The notes: generated from the letters alone by a model not told the origin. 64,000 nt of DNA from Roseiarcus sp963753135 (GCA_963753135.1 CAVWBA010000003.1:1-64000); one strand, 5' to 3'. Positions 1-11,858 are shown, counted from the stretch's first letter. Program-made: numbers and translations.

Positions 1-59
1 ATTCGAACCCTCGACCCCAACCTTGGCAAGGTTGTGCTCTACCCCTGAGCTACACCCGC
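1..59 (-). tRNA. tRNA-Gly (GCC), 3' end cut by window edge
   Basis: Read on the minus strand the segment gives an acceptor strand GCGGGTG, a D-arm with GCTCAGGGGTAGAGC, an anticodon loop CTTGCCAAG with anticodon GCC, and a T-arm ending in GGTTCGAAT. This is the standard bacterial glycine tRNA layout. The 3' half of the T-stem, the acceptor 3' strand and CCA lie outside the window. Confidence 0.93.
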
Positions 60-239
60 ATCCATGGACGGCGACGCCGCCGGTCGCGCTTATGACGCAA
101 TGGTAACCAGAATGCAACACCCGTCCGGCCTAGACCCCAGCGCAAACGATACCCAGATCGGGACGGGCCCGCGCACGCGAGGTTGATTTGAACCAACGAT
201 TTGTCCGTGCCAAGCGTGGCGCAGAATGTGAGCGTTGGG

Positions 240-1803
240 ATGAACGAAGCTCTCAGACCGGACGAAGTCGACGCAGCGCTCGGCGCCGGCGCCTGTGCAG
301 CCGCCGACCGTGGAGCCTCGCGCCGCCCCGACGGCGGAATTGGCTCTTGTGGATCGTGATCGTCGCGGCCCTGGCCGCCGCGGCGGTCTACGCGTGGAAG
401 AGGTACGAGAACGCCGCTCCATCCGTCCAACCGCGAGGAGACCTCCGGCGGCCGGCCGGCGCAACCGCCGCAAACCGTGCGCGTGGCGCCGGTCATCACC
501 GGCGATATGCCGCTCACCATCGACGCTTTGGGAACGGTGACGCCGTTCGAGACCGTGACCATCCGCACCCAGATCGCGGGAACGTTGCAGAGCGTCGGCT
601 TCACGGAAGGCCAGACCGTCAAGCAGGGCGACTTCATCGCCCAGATCGATCCGCGTCCCTACGAGGCGGCGCTGGCCCAGGCGCAGGGCCAATTGGCGAA
701 GGATCAGGCGCTGCTCGAGCCAGGCGCAGGGCGACCTCGCTCGCTTTCAGCAGCTCGCCAAGCAGGACTCGATCGCCCATGCAGCAGGTCACCGACCAGA
801 TCGCGCTGGTCGCCCAGGACAAAGCCGCGATCGCCGCCGACCAGGCCATGGTCAAGACGGCCGAGCTCAACGTCGCCTACACCCATATCGTTTCGCCGGT
901 TACCGGCAGGGTGGGGCTCAGGCTCGTCGATCCCGGAAACTACCTCCAGCCCTCCGACGCCACCGGCATCGTCGTCATCACCCAGATCGATCCGATCAGC
1001 GTCGTCTTCACGACGCCCGAGAGCAATTTGCCGCGAATCTCGGCGCGGCTCAATGCCAAGCGCGAAGCTTCCGGTCACCGTGCTCGACCGGGACAATGTC
1101 CATGCGCTGGCGACCGGGACGCTGACCACCTTTGACAGCCAGATCGACGTGACGACTGGCACCATCAGGATGCGGTCGACGTTCGACAATCCCAACGGGC
1201 GTCCTGTTCCCGAACCAGTTCGTCAACGTCCGTCTTCTGGTCGACACGATGACCGGCGTGACGCTCGCGCCCAATGCGGCGATCCAGCTCGGCGCGTCGG
1301 GCGATTTCGTCTATCTCCTCAACGACGATGCGACAGTCTCCAAGCGCGACATCGCCATCGGGCCGACCGACGGCAAGCACACCGTGATCACCTCTGGCCT
1401 CAAGGCGGGCGACAAGGTGGTGATCGACGGCGTCGACCGGCTGCGCGACGGCGCTAAGGTCAAAATGGTCGACCATCCGGCCGCTGGGAGCGGGCAGGCT
1501 GGCGCCGGAGCGGGTCCGGGGTCGGCGGCAAGGGTTCCGCGGCGGGGTCCACGAAGGCGGAACGGGCAGCGTCATCGGCATCGCCACGATCAGTCGGGCG
1601 CCGCTGGGGATTCTGCCCCGCCCGGCGCTCAGACCAATCCGGCGCCTGCGACCGACGCAGCTGGTCACGCGCCAGCGCAGGGCGAGGCGTCTCCGGCCGC
1701 CCCGGCGCCCGCCAGCCCGACGCCCCAGGGCCCAGCGCCATCCGGCGCCCCAGCGAAGCAGCCAGCGACGGGCGCGCGCGCCGGCGCAGGGCCCGCGAAA
1801 TGA
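240..1803 (+). pseudogene. mdtA: RND efflux periplasmic adaptor (MdtA-like), frame broken several times
   Basis: This is the membrane-fusion (adaptor) subunit that would link the two RND permeases downstream to an outer-membrane channel. Pieces of one protein are found in shifting frames. They are an N-terminal membrane anchor (NWLLWIVIVAAL, about 350-400), the lipoyl/hairpin start (VRVAPVITGDMPLTIDALGT, about 478-540), DLARFQQLAKQDS (about 730-770), the beta-barrel (TAELNVAYTHIVSPVTGRVG, about 855-915), TLTTFDSQIDVTTGTIRMR (about 1117-1175) and LAPNAAIQLG to the end. A Pro/Ala-rich tail closes the protein. Frame changes lie near 290-340, 450, 715, 775, 1065 and 1205. ATG 240 is the likely start, but the N-terminus is uncertain. 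The family identity is secure. Whether the gene is truly broken or misread is not. Confidence 0.8.
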
Positions 1804-1828
1804 CGCTTCGGCTCCTCGGGGCGGGGCG

Positions 1829-4800
1829 GTGAACCCGTCCCGCATCTTCATCGATCGTCCGGTCGCGACCAGTCTCCTGATGATCGCGATTCTGCTCGTC
1901 GGCATTATGGCCTTTCGCTTCCTGCCGCTCTCGGCTTTGCCCGAGGTCGACTATCCGACGATCCAGGTCCAGACCTTCTATCCGGGCGCGAGCCCGGAGG
2001 TGATGACGTCGGCGGTGACGGCGCCGCTTGAGCGGCAATTCGGGCAGATGGCGAGCCTGAGCCAGATGATGTCGCAGAGCTCCGCCGGCGCCTCGATCAT
2101 CACCTTGCGGTTCGGCCTCGACATCGGTCTCGACATTGCCGAGCAGGAGGTCCAGCAGGCGATCAACGCCGCCGGCAATCTTTTGCCCGCCGATCTGCCC
2201 GCGCCGCCGATCTACGCCAAGGTCAATCCGGCCGACGCGCCGATCCTGACGCTCGGCGTCACTTCGGATTCGATGAAGCTGACCGACGTCGAAGACATCA
2301 TCGAAACCCGCCTCGTGCCGAAACTGTCGCAGCTTCCCGGGCGTCGGACTCGTCTCGATCTCTGGCGGACAGCGGCCTTCCGTCCGCATCCACGTCAATC
2401 CGCTCGCCCTTTCCTCTTTGGGCATCAATCTCGACGATCTGCGCACGACGATCGCCAACCTCAACGTCAATGACGCCGAAGGGAAATTTCGACGGGCCGG
2501 CGCAGGCCTCGGCGATCAACGCCAACGACCAGATCCGCGACCCGAACGATTACGCGAAATCGGTTATCGCCTATCGCAACGGCGCGCCGGTTCGGCTCTC
2601 CGATGTCGCAAAGGTCGAGATCGGGCCCGAGAACGGTCGCCTGCAAGGCGTGGATGAACACGACGCCGGCGCTGATCGTCAACATTCAGCGTCAGCCCGG
2701 CGCCAACGTCATCAAGGTCGTCGACAGCGTCAAGGCGCTGTTGCCGTCGCTGCGTGAGACGTTGCCGGCGGCGATCACGGTCACGCCGCTGACCGATCGC
2801 ACGACCACCATCCGCGCCTCCGTTGATGATGTCGAGTTCGAGCTTGCGCTCGCGGTCGGCCTGGTCGTGATGGTCATCTTCCTGTTCCTGCGCAATATCC
2901 CGGCGACCATCATCCCGAGCCTGTCGGTGCCGCTGTCGCTGATCGGCGCGCTGGCGATCATGTATCAGGCCGGCTTCAGCCTCGATAATCTTTCGCTGAT
3001 GGCGCTCACCGTCGCGACCGGCTTCGTCGTCGACGACGCGATCGTGGTGATCGAGAACATCGCGCGTTTTCTCGAGCAAGGCGACAGTCCTTACGACGCG
3101 GCGATGAAGGGTTCGGCGCAGATCGGCTTCACCATCATTTCGCTCACGGTGTCGTTGATCGCGGTTCTGATCCCGCTTCTGTTCATGGGCGACGTCGTCG
3201 GGCGGCTGTTCCATGAGTTCGCGATCACGCTCGCCGCCGCCATCGTTCATTTCCGCCGTGGTCTCGCTGACCCTGGTGCCGATGCTGTGCGCCAAGCTTC
3301 TGCGCCCGCGGGGTCATGGCGGCGAGGCGAGCGGGGGACGGTTCTTCCAGGCTCTCACCCGTTTCTATGCCGCGACGCTGCGCGTCGCGCTCAATCATCA
3401 GGGCATTATGCTTCTGGTCGCGCTCGGCACGTTCCTGCTCACCGGCTATCTCTATATGACAATCCCGAAGGGCTTCTTTCCGATCCAGGACACCGGCGTC
3501 ATCCAGGGCGTGACGCAGGCGGCGGAGGCGATCTCATTCGACCAGATGGCCGACCATCAGCAGGCGCTCGCGAAAGGTGATCCTGACCGATCCGGACGTC
3601 GAAAGCCTGTCCTCGTTCATCGGCGTCGACGGTTCGAACGTCACGCTGAACTCGGGCCGCTTCCTCATCAACCTCAAGCCGCATGCGAAGCGCACGGCGA
3701 CGGCAAGCGAGATCATTCGGCGGATCCAGAAGGAAACCGCGAATGTTCCCGGCATATCGCTGTTCATGCAGCCGGTGCAGGACCTGTCGATCGACACGGC
3801 TGTCAGCGCCACGCAATATCAGTTCACGCTCGAGAACCAGGATCTCGGCGACGCTGCAGACCTGGACGCCGAAGGTGTTGCAGCGCTTGAGCCAGATTCC
3901 CTCGATCGTCGATGTGGCGAGCGATCTGCAGCCGGACGGGCGCTCGGTGACCGTCGATCTCGACCGCGCCAACGCCGCGCGCTTCGGCATCACTCCGGCG
4001 ATCGTCGACAATGCGCTCTACGACGCTTACGGCCAGCGCATCATCTCGACCATCTTCACCCAAAGCAACCAGTACCGCGTCATCCTCGACGTCGATCCCT
4101 CCATGGCGCGCTCGACGAAGTCGCTCGATTCGATCTACCTGCCGTCCGCCGCTTCGACCACCGGCCAGACGCCGCTCGGATCGGTCGCCAATTTCACCGT
4201 CAAGACCTCGCCGCTGCAGATCTCGCATCTAAAGCAGTTTCCGGTGACCACGATCTCGTTCAACCTCGCGCCGGGCGCTTCCCTCGGCGAGGCGGTCGAC
4301 GCGATCGGCCAGGCGCTCAAGGAGATCGACCTGCCGCCGAGCTTCGCCGTCAGCTTCCAGGGCGCGGCGCAGGCGTTTCAATCGGCGCTGTCGAACGAAG
4401 ATCTTCCTGCTCGCGGCGGCGATTGCGGCCATGTATATCGTGCTTGGGGTGCTCTATGAGAGCTTCATCCACCCGATCACGATCCTGACCACGCTTCCGT
4501 CCGCCGGCATCGGCGCGCTGTTGACGCTCAATGCCGCGGGAGCCGGGCCTCGACATCATCGGCGTGATCGGCATCGTGCTGCTTGATCGGCATCGTCAAG
4601 AAGAACGCGATCATGATGATCGACTTCGCGCTCGACGCGCAGCGCGAGCAGGGTCTGCCGGCGCGCGAAGCGATCTACTCAGGCCTGTCTCCTGCGCCTG
4701 CGGCCGATCCTGATGACGACGGTCGCGGCGATCTTCGGCGCGCTGCCCTTGATGCTGGGAACCGGCGTCGGCTCCGAGCTTCGCCGTCCGCTGGGGCTGG

Positions 4801-4941
4801 CGATTGTCGGCGGTCTTGCCTTCAGCCAGGTGCTGACCCTCTACACGACGCCGGTCATCTATCTGTTCTTCGAGCGGCTCGGCGAGCGCCTCGGCATGGG
4901 CTCGGCGGTCCCACGCTGCGCTGGCGACGGAAACGCCGTGA
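1829..4941 (+). pseudogene. mdtB: RND multidrug efflux permease (MdtB-like), about ten frame changes
   Basis: First of two HAE-1 type inner-membrane permeases in the operon. It begins at GTG with NPSRIFIDRPVATSLLMIAI, the usual first transmembrane helix. Recognisable segments then follow in order but in changing frames: LPEVDYPTIQVQTFYPGASPE, the TM2-TM4 region (LSLMALTVATGFVVDDAIVV with the conserved Asp pair of the proton relay), YLYMTIPKGFFPIQDTG, LYESFIHPITIL, GIVKKNAIMMIDFAL and FGALPLMLGTGVGSELRRPL. Frame changes are seen near 2340, 2478, 2656, 3243, 3577, 3860, 4398, 4545, 4580, 4692 and possibly 4912. Most can be undone by removing one base from a short run. The stop TGA at 4939 overlaps the next start. 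Full-length family homology across all breaks argues for sequence error rather than old decay. Confidence 0.82.
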
Positions 4942-7900
4942 ACAACCGCTTTTCCGAGCTCTTCATTCGCCGGCCCGTCGCGACGATCCTGCTCACGATC
5001 GGCATCGTGTTCGGCGGACTTGCTCGGCTATTCGCAATTGCCGGTTTCGCCGTTGCCGCAGGTCGACTTTCCGGTCATCTCGGTTCAGGCGAACATGCCA
5101 GGCGCGAGCCCCGACACGATGGCGACCTCGGTCGCGGCGCCGCTCGAGCGGCACTTGGGTCAGATCGCCGACGTCAACGAGATGACGTCGCAGAGCACGC
5201 TCGGCTCGACCCGCATCACCCTCCAGTTCGGCCTCGATCGCAACATCGATGGCGCGGCGCGAGACGTCCAGGCGGCGATCGTCGCGGCCCGGGTCGATCT
5301 GCCGACCAGCCTGCGCCAGAACCCGACCTACCATAAGGTCAATCCGGCCGACGCGCCGATCATGGTCATCGCCATGTCGTCGACGACGCACACCGCGGGG
5401 CAGCTCTATGATCTCGCCTCCAACGTCCTGCAGCAGCGGCTGTCGCAGCTTCCGGGCATCGGCGAGGTCGACATTTCCGGCGCGGCGCTGCCGGCGGTGC
5501 GCGTCGAGATCAATCCCGGCGCGATCTTCCACTATGGCATCGGGCTTGAGGACATCCGCGCCGCGCTCGCTTCCGCCAACGCCAATAGCCCCAAGGGCGC
5601 GATCGAGGACGACAACTTTCATTATCAGATCTACGCCAACGACCAGGCGTCGCATGCGGCTCAATATCGCGATCTGGTGATCGCCTACCGCAACGGCGCG
5701 GCGGTCAGGCTCGCCGACGTCGCCGACGTCGTCGATTCGGTCGAGGACTTGCGGAATGCCGGCCTCGTCAATGGCAAGCCCGGCGTTGCCGTCATCCTCT
5801 CGCGGCAGCCGGGCGCCAACATCATACAAGGCCGTCGACAATGTCCGCGCCGAATTGCCGCGCCTGATCGCTTCGTTGCCCGGCGATATCGACCTGACGG
5901 TGGCTGTCGACCGGTCGCAGACGATCAGGCAATCGCTGCACGACACCGAGGCTACCCTGGTGATCGCGGTCTTTCTGGTGATTCTGGTTGTCTTTGCCTT
6001 CTTGCGCAGCGTCCGGGCGGCGGCGATCCCGAGCGTCGCGGTGCCGACTTCGATCATCGGCTCGTTCGGGGTGATGTATCTCTTAGGCTTCAGCCTCAAC
6101 AACCTGTCGCTGATGGCGCTCACCATTTCGACCGGCTTCGTCGTCGACGACGCGATCGTCGTGCTCGAGAACATCTCGCGCTATCTCGAGCAAGGCGTGC
6201 CGCGCGTCGAGGCCGCGATCCGCGGCGCGGGCGAAGTCGGCTTCACCGTCGTCTCGATCACGCTGTCGCTGATCGCAGTGTTCGCGCCGCTCTTTTCTTC
6301 GGCGGCATCGTCGGACGCCTGTTCACCGAATTCGCGCTCACGCTGACGGTTGCGGTGCTGATTTCCATGGCCATCTCGCTGACCACGACGCCGATGATGT
6401 GCGCGCTGATCCTGCCGCGAGAGTCGCAGACAGAGCATGGGCGCCTCTATCGCGCCACGGAGCGCGTGTTCGACGCGATGCTCGCATTCTATCGATCGAC
6501 ATTGCGCATCGCCCTTCGCCATCCCGGAACCGTGGCGTTGTCGCTCTTGGCCACGGTCGGGCTCAACTACTACATGTTTCGCTACCACATGACCTACGGT
6601 TTGTTCCCGGTACAGGACACGGGTCTCATCATTGGCGGGATCCAGGGCGATCAGAGCATCTCCTTCCAGGCGATGAAGACCAAGTTCACGCAATTGCAGA
6701 CGATTGTGCAGGACGACCCCGCTGTCGCGAGCGTCGTCGGCTTTACCGGCGGAAGGGGAACAAACAGGGGCTTCATCTATGTCTCGCTGAAACCCTATAC
6801 CGAACGGGGAGTGACAGCCGACGAGGTCGTGGCCCGGCTGCGCGGCAAGCTGGCGCAGGTTGCGGGCGCGCGGCTGTTCATGTTCGCGGTCTCGGATCTC
6901 AGAACCGGGGGGCGGCAGAGCAACGCCGCCTATCAATATACGCTGCTCTCCGACGACCCGTCGGAGCTCTACGCCTGGGCGCCCAAGCTGACCCAGGCGC
7001 TGATAGGGAACGAGATCATCAAGGACGTCAATTCCGATCAGGAGCTCGGCGGCCTGCAGACCAACCTCACGATCGATCGCGACACCGCGATGCGGCTCGG
7101 CCTCACCATAAACGCCATCGACAATACGCTCTACGACGCCTTCGGCCAACGGCAGGTGTCGACGATTTACAATCCTCTCAATCAATATCACGTCGTCATG
7201 GAGATCGCGCCGCGCTACTGGCAGGACCCGCGCACGCTCAACCAGATCTATGTGTCGACGTCCGGCGCCAATCCGACCGGCGTACAACAGACGGGGATCG
7301 CCGCCGGCGACTATACGTCCTCGACCGGGCCAGCCAACACCGCCGCGAGCATTGCAGCGGATTCAGCGCGAAACCTGGCGACCAACGCGATCGCGGCCAG
7401 CGGGCATTCGGCCGCTTCGACGGGGGCCGCGGTCACAACCTCGCTTGAAACAATGGTTCCGCTCTCGGCCTTCGCCAAATACGAACCGGGGCACACGCCG
7501 CTCAGCGTCAACCATCAGGGGCAGTTCGCGGCGACGACGATTTCGTTCAATCTGGCGCCGGGACGGTCGCTCAGCGAAGCGAAGACGGAGATCGACAAGG
7601 CGATCGAGCGCATCGACATGCCTTCGACCGTCCGCGGCGTGTTCGCAGGAACGGCGGCGACCTTTCAGCAATCGCAATCGAGCATGCCGCTTCTCTTCGG
7701 CGCCGCGCTCGTCACGATCTATATCGTGCTGGGGATTCTCTACGAGAGCCTGATCCATCCGCTCACCATCCTCTCAACGCTGTTCTCGGCCAGCGTCGGG
7801 GCGGCGCTCGCATTGTGGGCGTTCGACACGCAGTTCACCGTCATCGCCGCCATCGGCGTCTTGCTGCTCATCGGCATCGTCAAGAAGAACGCCATCATGA

Positions 7901-8238
7901 TGGTCGACTTTGCGCTCGAGGCCGAGCGCGCGGGACGCGACACGCGCGAGGCGATCGAGGAAGCGTGCCTCCTGCGCTTTCGCCCGATCATGATGACGAC
8001 CTTCGCCGCGCTGTTCGGCGCGTTGCCGCTGGCCTTCGGCACTGGCGTAGGCTCGGAATTGCGCCATCCGCTCGGCATCACCATCGTTGGCGGGCTCATC
8101 GTCAGTCAGGTGTTGACCCTCTACACGACCCCGGTCGTGTTCATCTACCTCGACAATTTCGGCAAATGGCTGAGGGGCCTCTGGCGCCGCTATTACCTCC
8201 GCCCCGGCGCCGCGCCGATACCCGGCGCAGCCGAGTGA
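4938..8238 (+). CDS. mdtC: RND multidrug efflux permease (MdtC-like), three frame changes
   Basis: Second RND permease of the pump, about 1100 residues, the usual size. The GTG start at 4938 overlaps the stop of the previous gene. The start reads NNRFSELFIRRPVATILLT. A frame change near 5015 leads to LGYSQLPVSPLPQVDFPVIS. The frame slips again near 5826 (an extra A after ATCAT) and is restored near 6298 inside a run of T, so the middle segment with LSLMALTISTGFVVDDAIVV is read in another frame. After 6300 the gene is intact and contains GLFPVQDTG, LGILYESLIHPLTILSTL, GIVKKNAIMMVDFALEAER and LTLYTTPVVF. An Ala/Ser/Thr-rich insert of about 70 residues (about 7255-7450) sits in the second periplasmic loop just before MVPLSAFAKYEP. 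Confidence 0.88.
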
Positions 8239-8251
8239 GCGCGGCCGCCGC

Positions 8252-10282
8252 CTATAGCGGCAGGGCGTAGCGGTCGGCGATTTCCGCCGCGGCGCGCGCG
8301 TCCTCGATCGGTATCGAACCATTGTTGGCGGCGCGGGCGGCCCTGATGGCTTCGACCAGCGCCGGCGGACCGGTGACATCGGTCAACTCTCCTGATCCAT
8401 AAGCGAGGCGGTCGCGCAGCGCCGCCTGCGCATTGTCATCGGCGAAGGCCGCGGCCTGCATGAGCGCCATGACTGGACGCGGCAAATTTGAGCAGCGCGC
8501 AAGGCGATAGGCGTTGAGGAAGCGCTTGGCGTCGCGCGGCGAATGGGCCGCGAGAGGCGCGAGCGCCGCCATGAGCGTGGTTTCCGCGCTCGACAGCGGC
8601 TCCGCAAGCTTCGCGGCGATCGCCGAATCCGGCGCCGGGGCCGGCTGCTCGCCCGCTGACAGAAGGCGCGCGACCACGAGCGCTCCGTCGGCGTCCTTGC
8701 GGGCCGGCAGGTTGACCGCGACTTGCAGCCATTTGCCAAGACGCCGGCGCGCCTCGCTTGGGTGCTCGAGCGCTGCCGCAAGCCGGCCGGGATCGAAGGC
8801 CAACAAACCGATAGAGCCTGGCCCGATCACGCCCTGGGCGGCGTCGATCCAGCTGACCGCCTCAGCCGGCGACAGCGCGTCGAGATTGTCCACGATCACG
8901 ATGAGCCGATCCGGCGCCGGTCCAGCCGCGCTTGGGTGTCCGACCTTGGCGCCGAGCGCGGCGAGAAACTCGCGCGCCGCGCCCGACGGCGCGTGGCTCG
9001 ATTCCAGGAATTCCGGCCCCGGGGCCCGCATGGACGTGACCCCTCCCGCGCGCTGGCTCGCCGCTTCGGCGCGCTTGGCGGCCGCGTCAGCTTCAGCGGT
9101 CAGCGCCGCCACGCGCTGATTGAGGCGAGCGGCGCGAACCTCGAGCTCCTGGCGCCGTTCGCGTGTCTCCTGGGTCAACAGCCGGGAGCCGCGCAACAAA
9201 AGGTTCGAGAACCCAAGCGCGCGCCATAGGTTGAGCGCGATGGCCAACGCGCCAAGGATGAATAGGATTTGCGCCGCTCGATCGAACCAATCGCCGTGCG
9301 CCGCCACCCAATCTCCGGCGGGCTTTAGCGATTCGTTCCCATGCTCGATTGCGGAGGTCGCCGTGTCTCCGTGCAGAAACCGAAGGATGAAGGCGATCGC
9401 GAAGGCGACGATTCCCCAGAGGAGCAGTCGCGCCTGACTGCCATAGGCCCAGATTGACCGAATCACGACCCCGACGCGGGAGCCAGCGCCGAGCGTCGAC
9501 ACGTCGCGCGCCAGATTGCGGTAGCTCGAGTCTGCGTCCGCTCCGGCCAGTCCGAAACGGCGCAACTGCGCTTCGATCGTTCCTCTATGAGCGCGCGCGA
9601 AGACGTCGAGTCGCGAGCCGGGAGTGTCGAAGGCCAGCGCGTCGGCAAGACGCGCGCGTTTGGCTTCGACCTCGTCGCGCTGCGCGCGTTCGGCTTCGAG
9701 CTTCCTGACGAGATCGTCATGACGATCCGAAGCAGCTCTCGCTGTCCGGTGCGGATCGCCGCCCGCATGGCCGACCTCATCCAGGAGGCCCGAATAGTCC
9801 ACGCCGCCGGGCTCGCGATCGAGCGCGGCATAGGCGGCGCTCGCGATCGCCACTGGCGCCTCGACGCCGGCCGAAGCGTCGACGCGCGCCAGCACCACGC
9901 GCTGAAGCGCTTGTCCGCTTGCCGTCGCCGAAGCGCTGAGCTGTTCAATCGTTTGCGTGAGGCGCCTCAACGCGAATGTCTTGCCGGCGCCGGACGGTCC
10001 CAAGATCCCCGCCAGGAACGGCGTCTGGACCTGAGGCGTCACGCAAAGATGCGCCAGCGGCTGCACGATTTGGTCAGCGTTCAGGAGGTCCGCCCCTTCG
10101 GCCGAATCGCCAAGGAAGATCGGTTCGGCGCGTACGGGAGCGGCGGGCGGAGGGGGCGCGATCGAAACGGGCGGAGCTGCCGATTGCGCAGGGAACTTGC
10201 CAGGCGACGGGAAGGTTGGCTTCTCGCTTGTCCCAACCTCCCCGAGCAGGCGGACCTTCGCGTTCACGCTTGGCTCGGACAA
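8252..10282 (-). CDS. KAP-type P-loop NTPase with two membrane segments
   Basis: A 676-residue protein with a Walker A motif GPSGAGKT at residues 95-102 and a Walker B strand LIVIVDNLD at about 460-468. A SPRDAKRFLNAYRLAR block near 580 is typical of KAP NTPases. Two hydrophobic helices lie between the Walker motifs (about 285-303 and 336-355), which is the KAP layout, followed by an Arg/Glu/Ala coiled coil (about 370-412). The first 55 residues are Pro/Ala-rich and low in complexity. KAP proteins are membrane-anchored ATPases, often with roles in phage exclusion or membrane complexes, but the substrate is unknown. The gene is convergent with mdtC, with only 13 bp between the stops, and has no operon partner. 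Family fairly sure, function unknown. Confidence 0.8.
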   Translation of the reverse strand: MSEPSVNAKVRLLGEVGTSEKPTFPSPGKFPAQSAAPPVSIAPPPPAAPVRAEPIFLGDSAEGADLLNADQIVQPLAHLCVTPQVQTPFLAGILGPSGAGKTFALRRLTQTIEQLSASATASGQALQRVVLARVDASAGVEAPVAIASAAYAALDREPGGVDYSGLLDEVGHAGGDPHRTARAASDRHDDLVRKLEAERAQRDEVEAKRARLADALAFDTPGSRLDVFARAHRGTIEAQLRRFGLAGADADSSYRNLARDVSTLGAGSRVGVVIRSIWAYGSQARLLLWGIVAFAIAFILRFLHGDTATSAIEHGNESLKPAGDWVAAHGDWFDRAAQILFILGALAIALNLWRALGFSNLLLRGSRLLTQETRERRQELEVRAARLNQRVAALTAEADAAAKRAEAASQRAGGVTSMRAPGPEFLESSHAPSGAAREFLAALGAKVGHPSAAGPAPDRLIVIVDNLDALSPAEAVSWIDAAQGVIGPGSIGLLAFDPGRLAAALEHPSEARRRLGKWLQVAVNLPARKDADGALVVARLLSAGEQPAPAPDSAIAAKLAEPLSSAETTLMAALAPLAAHSPRDAKRFLNAYRLARCSNLPRPVMALMQAAAFADDNAQAALRDRLAYGSGELTDVTGPPALVEAIRAARAANNGSIPIEDARAAAEIADRYALPL

Positions 10283-10470
10283 TTCATCCTCCTCAACGCG
10301 CGCTCGGGAAGTCGGCCGAGCGGCGCCTAATTTGAGTGCGCGGCCCTAACGACCGCAAGGGCGCCGGCAAGTCAAGCCTCGTCCCAAGCGGCAGAGCCGC
10401 AGCCTATGCCGGGCAAGGAAATCAGGCTAAGCCCGCTTCCAACATTGTCCCATCCGATGGAGCTTGAGCT

Positions 10471-11858
10471 TTGGTCGCATTCGCTTCGCCAACGCCCGAC
10501 GCGGCGCCGGTATGGCTGGTCGACGCGGAAACCTGGCCGTCGGTCAAATCGACGATCGGCGCGACCGCCGCCGCCTTCGCCGAACGTTGCGGCTTTGAGC
10601 CGAAAGCGGGACGCATGCAACTTCTGCCGGGCGAGGCTGGCGCGCTCGCGGGCGTCTTGTTCGGGATTGACGGGGCGAACGCGCCGACGCGCGATCCGTT
10701 CGCCCCGGGCAAGCTTGCAACGTCGCTACCCCAAGGCGTCTACCGATTCGCCAACAGCAGCCTCAGACGCCGATCTCGCGGCGCTCGGCTTTCTGCTCGC
10801 CCTCTACCGCTACGATCGCTTCAAGGCCGATAGAGCGCCGAAGCCCCAGCTCATCGCGCCCGACGCGGTCGACGGCATCAGAATTCCAGCGCATCGCGGA
10901 GGCGATCGCTTACGGACGCGATCTCGTCAACACGCCCGCCAACGCGCTTGGTCCTGACGCGCTCGAGCAAGAAGTGGTCAAGCTCGCCGAGCATTTTGAC
11001 GCCAGCGTCACCATGGTGCGCGGCGAGGAACTCGCCGCCGCTCACTTTCCCCTTATCTATGCGGTCGGGCGCGCGGGCGCCGAGGCGCCACGGATCGTAG
11101 ACTTCTCCTGGGGACGCGAGGACGCGCCGAAAGTCGCGATAATCGGCAAAGGCGTCACCTTCGACACCGGCGGGCTCGACATCAAGCCGGCCTCGGGCAT
11201 GGAACTCATGAAAAAGGACATGGGCGGAGCGGCGACCGCGCTCACGCTCGCGCGGCTGATCATGGAGGCCGGGCTCGACTTGCGCCTGAGGACGGTGATC
11301 CCGATCGTCGAGAATGCGATCTCGGCGCCGGCGATGCGTCCGGGCGACGTGATCGTCAGCCGCAAGGGGATTTCGGTCGAAATCGGCAACACGGACGCCG
11401 AAGGGCGGATGATCCTCGCCGACGCGCTTGCGCTTGCGGACGAGGACGCGCCGGAGCTGATGCTCGACTTCGCCACCTTGACCGGCGCGGCCAGAGTTGC
11501 GCTCGGCCCCGACCTGCCGCCCTTCTACACCGACGACGATGCGCTTGCGGGGCAGATCGCCGGTCATTCCGCGCGGGTGCGCGATCCCCTATGGCGCATG
11601 CCGCTCTGGCGCCCTTACGATGCGATGATCGAAGGATCGGTCGCCGACATCAGCAATTCGGGCTCAGGCGCCGGCATGGCGGGCTCGATCACCGCTGCGC
11701 TCTTTCTCCGGCGCTTCGTTGAGAAAGCCAAATCATGGGCGCATTTCGACGTCTACGCCTGGAATCCGAAGCCGCGCGCCCATGCGCCCGCGGGCGGCGA
11801 AATCCAGGCGGCGCGGGCTTTGTTTGAGCTTCTCAGCGAGCGCTATCCGAGGCGGTGA
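10471..11858 (+). CDS. M17 leucyl aminopeptidase family protein, two frame changes
   Basis: A cytosolic metal-dependent exopeptidase. The C-terminal catalytic domain is intact from about 10885 and carries GKGVTFDTGGLDIK, MKKDMGGAA, the family signature NTDAEGRMILADAL and DFATLTGAARVALG. These supply the two-metal ligands and the catalytic Lys and Arg. The N-terminal domain is split. Frame 1 from TTG 10471 covers to about 10765, a second frame covers SDADLAALGFLLALYRYD, and a third begins near 10881 with IAEAIAYGRDLVNTPANALGP. TTG 10471 follows a GGAG at good spacing and is chosen for that reason. The two frame changes look like one-base errors because the domain reads through without loss. 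It stands alone; the next gene is lrgB, convergent. Confidence 0.87.

Noticed and set aside
2564..3295. Long minus-strand open frame opposite the RND permease
   Set aside because: It is very rich in Arg, Asp and His as expected from the complement of GC-rich coding DNA, and the plus strand carries clear RND motifs.
1829..4941. Programmed frameshifting as the cause of the breaks in the RND genes
   Set aside because: There are too many sites, with no common slippery motif or downstream structure, and unrelated genes show the same type of break.
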